Origin: Amaurobius ferox
Taxonomy: Eukaryota > Arthropoda > Arachnida > Araneae > Amaurobiidae
DNA: 64,000 nucleotides
Direction of reading: 5' to 3'
Assembly (NCBI GenBank): GCA_951213105.1
Contig: OX578144.1
Coordinates: forward strand, 86,689,015 to 86,753,014
Shown here: positions 59,690 through 64,000 of the stretch, in pieces
Numbering within the stretch: the first letter of the stretch is position 1
Layout of the letters: each line of letters opens with the position of its first letter
Notes under the pieces: model-generated
What the model saw: only the letters and a program-made list of their open reading frames with translations
Databases searched by the model: none
What the model was told of the DNA's origin: nothing
Program-made: the position numbers and the translations under genes

Positions 59690-60910
59690 AGGCTCAGTGA
59701 AAACAAGACGTAATTGTTTCAATCATTGTTGTGAAAAATAGACGCTGTACAATTTTTTCTGTTCGTGGTGTCATTAGCCCTCTTGTAAAATGAGGGTACG
59801 TCCTCACCGGGAATACATTGTCAAGTATAGTTGTGAGACCAGGATACACGTAGAGAGGTTTGTATGTTAAGAAATTATGAGATCTAATAAGAATACAAAG
59901 GACCCAGACGGGTTGACGCCAATTTACTGCATCCCTGACCCAAGAGATCGAGAAAGCCATAAAAAGGGAAGCTAAAGGGGAAACCATTTGATTGGTTCAA
60001 GGTTTAACTAATGAGAAAAATGTGTTGTGGCATCGCCCTGAGGTCAACCAATGATCGCTGAAGAGGCGAATCTAGACCTCAGGCAGAAAGCGATGGCAAC
60101 AGGCAGAAGCATGATGAGAATATAGATCAGAAAATATATAGACGGCAATGCATTAAATTACACACAGCCTCAGATGGGATTCCAATATGGAATGAAGTTC
60201 CACACAGAGGCATAGAGAATGTGATGCAAACAAGATGAGAATAAGGCAGTCCTATGTCCCACACAGAGGCATAGAGAAGGTGCAATAGACGAGATCCGAA
60301 CTTGGATCAGCATATTCTCATAGTGCAGTCATATTAGAATATGCATCAAGTGTGGTGTGGCGATATTCAGTCATACAGTATGCATATATGAAAGGTGGTT
60401 CAGCAACTAATAGCCCACGAACGTCTAAAGACAACAAGAAGGTATGTGCTTAATAACATATATAAAAGATCATTATCCTGTTTAAATACAATACCTGGTC
60501 TCACATACCCAATCTCCTCCTTAAATAAAATAAGAATAGTTGTATAGTATTATGTTAATATATTTTATTCCAGGAACTCGCACTAAAGACTTAATGGTGG
60601 GTCTTAATATGCGCCACAATGCAATGTTTATAGCAATACGATTTACGATCATGTTAATTATGGGTACTAATAATATAAAAGCCAAGACTGAGTTTTTTGT
60701 TTGTTTGTGCACCACAATAGTATTAACCGAAAAAAAATGTCTAGCTCTTTTAAGTGAAGGTTAACACGCTATAACTGTAATAATTTGCCCATAATAGCAA
60801 TTTTCCTAAAAAAAAATTGGCTGTAAAATTTGAAAAAAAAGCTACTAAAAGTAAATTCTGATATGAGAAAGTTGAGTTAAGCCATACACCAGCTAATTTG
60901 TTCAAAATTT
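59690..60910 (+). repeat. TH repeat, copy 3, split by an insertion
   Basis: Left part 59690-59831 (AATTGTTTCAATCATTGTTG, GGTGTCATTAGCC, GGGAATACATTGTCAAGTAT) and right part about 60780-60910 (ATATGAGAAAGTTGAGTTAA, GCCATACACCAGCTAATTTG) match 35262-35600. The space between holds the LTR-like insertion. Confidence 0.55.
59832..60505. mobile_element. Candidate solo LTR
   Basis: 674 bp bounded by a perfect 12-bp inverted repeat TGTGAGACCAGG...CCTGGTCTCACA, so TG...CA ends, interrupting TH copy 3. Contains two CACACAGAGGCATAGAGAA copies. No matching 4-6 bp target duplication: the flanks are ATAGT and TACCC. The 97-codon frame on the minus strand is incidental. Confidence 0.45.
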
Positions 60911-61764
60911 GGAATATGCATGAATGTGTGCATGATCTACGCAGTATTGGCTTTGACATACGTCTTCTGGTCTAAGAAACCTCACTACGCCATTGGTCGC
61001 GGACCCATGGTTGCAAATTGAGATATGTTTTAATTAAGATAGGCTACTATCGTTAGAAGATTTTGTTCATGTGACACATTTAGTAATAAAGTACGAAATG
61101 CAATATTTTATATGTGACTCCTGGAAAAACAAATCCCACTATAAAATCATACGTTTTAACAATCTAAAACCCTATAATATTAAAACTATCCGTTTTAACT
61201 ATCTAAAACCCTATAATACTAAACTTCTTCCAAATCTTTGGAGGCAAAACTTGCATCTCAAAAATTATACATACACAAATTAATGTACATAGTTGTACAA
61301 AAATAGTCTCATAATAAAATGACAAATTAATTTTCGTATGAAATACATTTGTCATACAGAATATGCCGTAATCTAAAAAATAAATCTTTAATAATCGTTC
61401 AATTACTTATAAATCTTTCGTTATTAAAATACTTTTGAAATGTCCTTATGTCATTGCTCTTGGAGCAAATTGTTTTTGGATAATAAATACTGAGATAATT
61501 TCAATTATTAGCAAATTCATTTATTAATTATCTATCATGGTCATCTATCAGTTATTTATCATAGATGGTGTTTATTAAAACATTGTTTCAAACATAAACG
61601 TTTATTATCCATTTTTTTTTATGATAATGTATTAAAATCTACTAAAATAAATGCACATTTATTTAAATAAATTTATTTTACGCTGCAGAGAACAGAAAAA
61701 TGTATCTTGAATAAACAATATCAAAGCCCTTATTGTATAAAGGTTATACAAGGTGACAAAATCC
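60911..61764. other. Unassigned AT-rich spacer
   Basis: A 39-bp tandem duplication (CGTTTTAACWATCTAAAACC then CTATAATA) lies at 61152-61228. No gene. Confidence 0.5.
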
Positions 61765-61885
61765 CTTGAGGATCTATTTAACAAGTACAAAGTGCATTTC
61801 AGTTTCAGAATCATCGGTGTTGATGGTAAAAAGGAAATCCCCGTCCTTGAGGCCACATCATATCTTGTCATTTAAGCTTAGGCTA
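61765..61885 (+). repeat. R6 dispersed repeat, diverged copy 8
   Basis: GATCTATTTAACAAGTACAA, GGTGTTGATGGTAAAAAGGA and CCTTGAGGCCACATCATATC follow the R6 order. Confidence 0.4.
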
Positions 61886-62164
61886 TGGTGGACCTATCCC
61901 AGATTACTTGGACTTATCTTAAGATAAGGTAAACATATTTCACCTAAATCTTATACGGAATATTTTCTTTTCTCAGGTATCAAGTAAGTCTGATATACCT
62001 ATGTACGATAGATAAGGAAAATAATGGACAGTTTTTAGCAATGGGATTTTACACGTTTGATAAATATTTGAAATATGTATTGAGATTAGATTATGATAAC
62101 AGTTTATAATTATTTTTTTAAATGGACAGATATAATTTTTTAAATGTAATTTCAAAAATAGTGT
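61886..62164. other. Unassigned AT-rich spacer
   Basis: Nothing recognised. Confidence 0.5.
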
Positions 62165-62460
62165 CGACTAAAAGTTTTAGAAACTCTGGACCATGAATAT
62201 ACTATTTTAGCATGACGTCCATGTGTGTGTGTGTGTGTGTAATTATGTGTGGGTGTGTGACGAAATGGAAACGAATGGACGAAATTTTACAAATTTTGGT
62301 AGGTACGTCACATTTGGGGTCTTCTAATGCTGATTAGATTTTGGTATGATTCGTTAATTGGAAGGTAAAACGCATCAAATGAGGCCAAAACCAAGATTCT
62401 GGCTCGAGTGGGTAGAAGTGTTCATTTTGAAAAGTGATTTAAAATTTTTTATTTATTCAT
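62165..62460 (-). repeat. Diverged CP-A fragment
   Basis: AGCATGACGTCCATGTGTG, GGTAGGTACGTCACATTTGG and CTGATTAGATTTTGGTATGA follow the CP-A order seen at 18.85-19.15 kb. Both ends are lost. Confidence 0.5.
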
Positions 62461-62710
62461 TTGCATCGTTACCAATAATTATAAGTTACAAAATACAATA
62501 GAACATTGCTTTCATGTATCCGACATTTTGCATTTTTCCGTTTATTAAATTATTTAACCTCAGTTCCAATCAATCACGTATACCATTAATTTGTTTCTTC
62601 CCCCTGTCACACGTTGTGTTAATTCGCCGTCTTCCCGTATCGAACGTGTTTTTAGGTGTCCAAAATCTTTTCTTCGTCTGTCATGCGTATAATATGTGTT
62701 TTTGTATTCA

Positions 62711-62845
62711 CATTCACATATTTTGTTCTGCATTCACATATTATGTTATTTTCTGCATTCATATATTATGTTATTTTCTGCTTTCACATTTTATGTTATT
62801 TTCTGCATTCACATATTATGTTATTTTCTGCACTCACATGTTTTC
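62711..62845. repeat. 25-bp tandem repeat
   Basis: CATTCACATATTATGTTATT then TTCTG repeats in exact 25-bp register at 62731, 62756, 62781 and 62806, with shorter variants at each side. Phe/His-rich frames over it are artefacts. Confidence 0.9.
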
Positions 62846-63231
62846 AGCATGGAATAATTGAACAAGTTGCATATTTTATTGTTTTGTGAAGGACGTGGAT
62901 AGAATCAAACAGGAAATATGTGGATTTTGAGGAATATATTGTGTACCCATAGAGTGAGATTTCGTGACAAGAGGCATCGATTTGATGGATAGTCAGTATG
63001 CAGTAACACCGTGCACACATGAGTATGATTTGACTTCGTTGATATGATACTTTCGATATGACTTCGTTGCTGCTACACGATTTTTCGGTTAGCCAATAAC
63101 TCTGAAGAAACTCGATGAGCAACCTGTCCTTAGATGCACGAATATGTGCCAGCATTTATTGCTGATATTCAGCGCAATCATAACATAATGTGCACTCCTG
63201 GCAAAAATCAGCACTGCAACTAATCCTCACA
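62846..63231. other. Unassigned spacer
   Basis: Nothing recognised; the 103-codon minus-strand frame at 62844-63155 has no family resemblance. Confidence 0.45.
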
Positions 63232-63450
63232 GCATCTAATAAGTGCTCTCTATACATGGTAATCATCAATAACCATTGCGTATAAGAGTAGTGTCCCTAC
63301 TGCATCTAAAAGTGTCATCACTGCATCGTGATTATCAGTAATCACTGCGTATATGCGTAGTATCCTTACTGCATCTGAAAAGTGTTATCGCTGCATCGTG
63401 ATCATTAATAACCACTGCGTGCACTCGTAATGTCCTCACTGCATCTGATC
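63232..63450. repeat. 69-bp tandem repeat
   Basis: Units begin GCATCTRAWAAGTGYYWTC-like at 63232, 63301 and 63370, with a partial unit at 63439; each includes a CACTGCGTATATGCGTAGT-like block. Confidence 0.85.
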
Positions 63451-64000
63451 TATGTTTATTAAAATGATGACGTTCGAGTTAATAGTATATGAATATGATA
63501 ATTACGCTTTCGGCTTTACGATTATCCTCTGTGCGGAGTTATGACAGAGTTCACTATCTGATGATCTTTTTCCACTGCCCTGCAAACTGAGGCAAATCTT
63601 TTAGTGTTCATGGTTGATATTTTTCATGGAAGGGATTTATAAGTTTCAAGTACAAAATGTCATTAATTGGATAAGAACACAAACGCGCGTAAAAGACAGT
63701 TTAATTTATGAAATTAAAAAATACAAAATACATTTTTTAAGTGCGAACTGTTATTTTTAAACATGCATCTAATGTAAATTTAATTATTTGCAATTTAATA
63801 TTTAATCAAGACATATTATTAAAAGATATTGAAAATTTAAAAGTTAAGTATTATATTGAATATTGTCTCATATCACTCTCTCAAATTCGAGAACCAACGA
63901 TAATCATATACTCCATCCTGTATGAAAGTATTAAAGATAAGTTCATTTTTTAGAATTTAGTAATTCACGACTTACCTTGTTATACAAACGATTTCTGATT
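63451..64000. other. Unassigned AT-rich spacer to window end
   Basis: Nothing recognised; the 70-codon frame at 63741-63953 has no family resemblance. Confidence 0.5.

Noticed and set aside
63232..63450. CRISPR-like array (also 16401-16540, 22668-22909, 62711-62845)
   Set aside because: Units are contiguous tandem repeats with no unique spacers, in a eukaryotic context.

Overview
The window is AT-rich, gene-free eukaryotic DNA made almost entirely of transposable elements, their broken remains and simple repeats. No host protein gene, rRNA gene, functional tRNA gene or CRISPR array can be supported. Degenerate Tc1/mariner and piggyBac transposases, a tRNA-derived SINE, long (TA)n tracts and above all Penelope-like retroelements (PLEs) of the Naiad type point to an invertebrate. 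An arachnid, probably a spider, is the best guess; that is inference.

The centrepiece is at 24.3-30.8 kb. Two copies of a Naiad-type PLE (N-terminal GIY-YIG endonuclease, a CxC linker, C-terminal reverse transcriptase) lie head to head, 5' ends inward and 3' ends outward. They form an almost identical inverted repeat with arms of about 2.35 kb around a spacer of about 0.7 kb. The minus-strand copy keeps the endonuclease and is broken by one nonsense codon. The plus-strand copy is 5'-truncated but has an open RT frame. A 22-bp snap-back hairpin with a 2-nt loop marks the junction. The left 3' end abuts (TA)n, and a second Naiad tail sits inside the same array. The same 5'-inward layout recurs in a perfect 170-bp zero-spacer palindrome at 140-309 and in a diverged inverted pair at 49.17-49.72 kb. 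A second, degenerate Naiad lineage lies at 47.15-48.98 kb.

Layout: 0-5.8 kb, TA tracts, palindrome, Tc1, mariner-type and Tc1 remnants. 5.8-13.4 kb, dispersed repeats, a roughly 110-bp tandem array, one CP-B repeat, and a SINE with target-site duplication. 13.4-23.8 kb, CP repeats, satellites, a deleted mariner-type element and a possible PLE inverted tail pair. 24-31 kb, the Naiad cluster. 32-46 kb, many CP-A/CP-B repeats around a piggyBac remnant and another Tc1. 46-51 kb, GACA-tailed repeats, the second Naiad, Naiad tails, a Tc1 fragment and TA tracts. 51-64 kb, old repeats, tandem duplications, possible solo LTRs and short satellites.

Local repeat names used here: CP-A and CP-B (about 0.7-1.4 kb, starting near ATCTGATGTGGGCAGCACAT and ending in a hairpin closing in GGAAAGT); TH (repeat with tetraloop hairpins); GT (repeat ending in GACA/GATA units); R5 (core CCGAACAAGATG); R6 (core CTCAGGCCACAA). 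Family borders were found by eye and are approximate.
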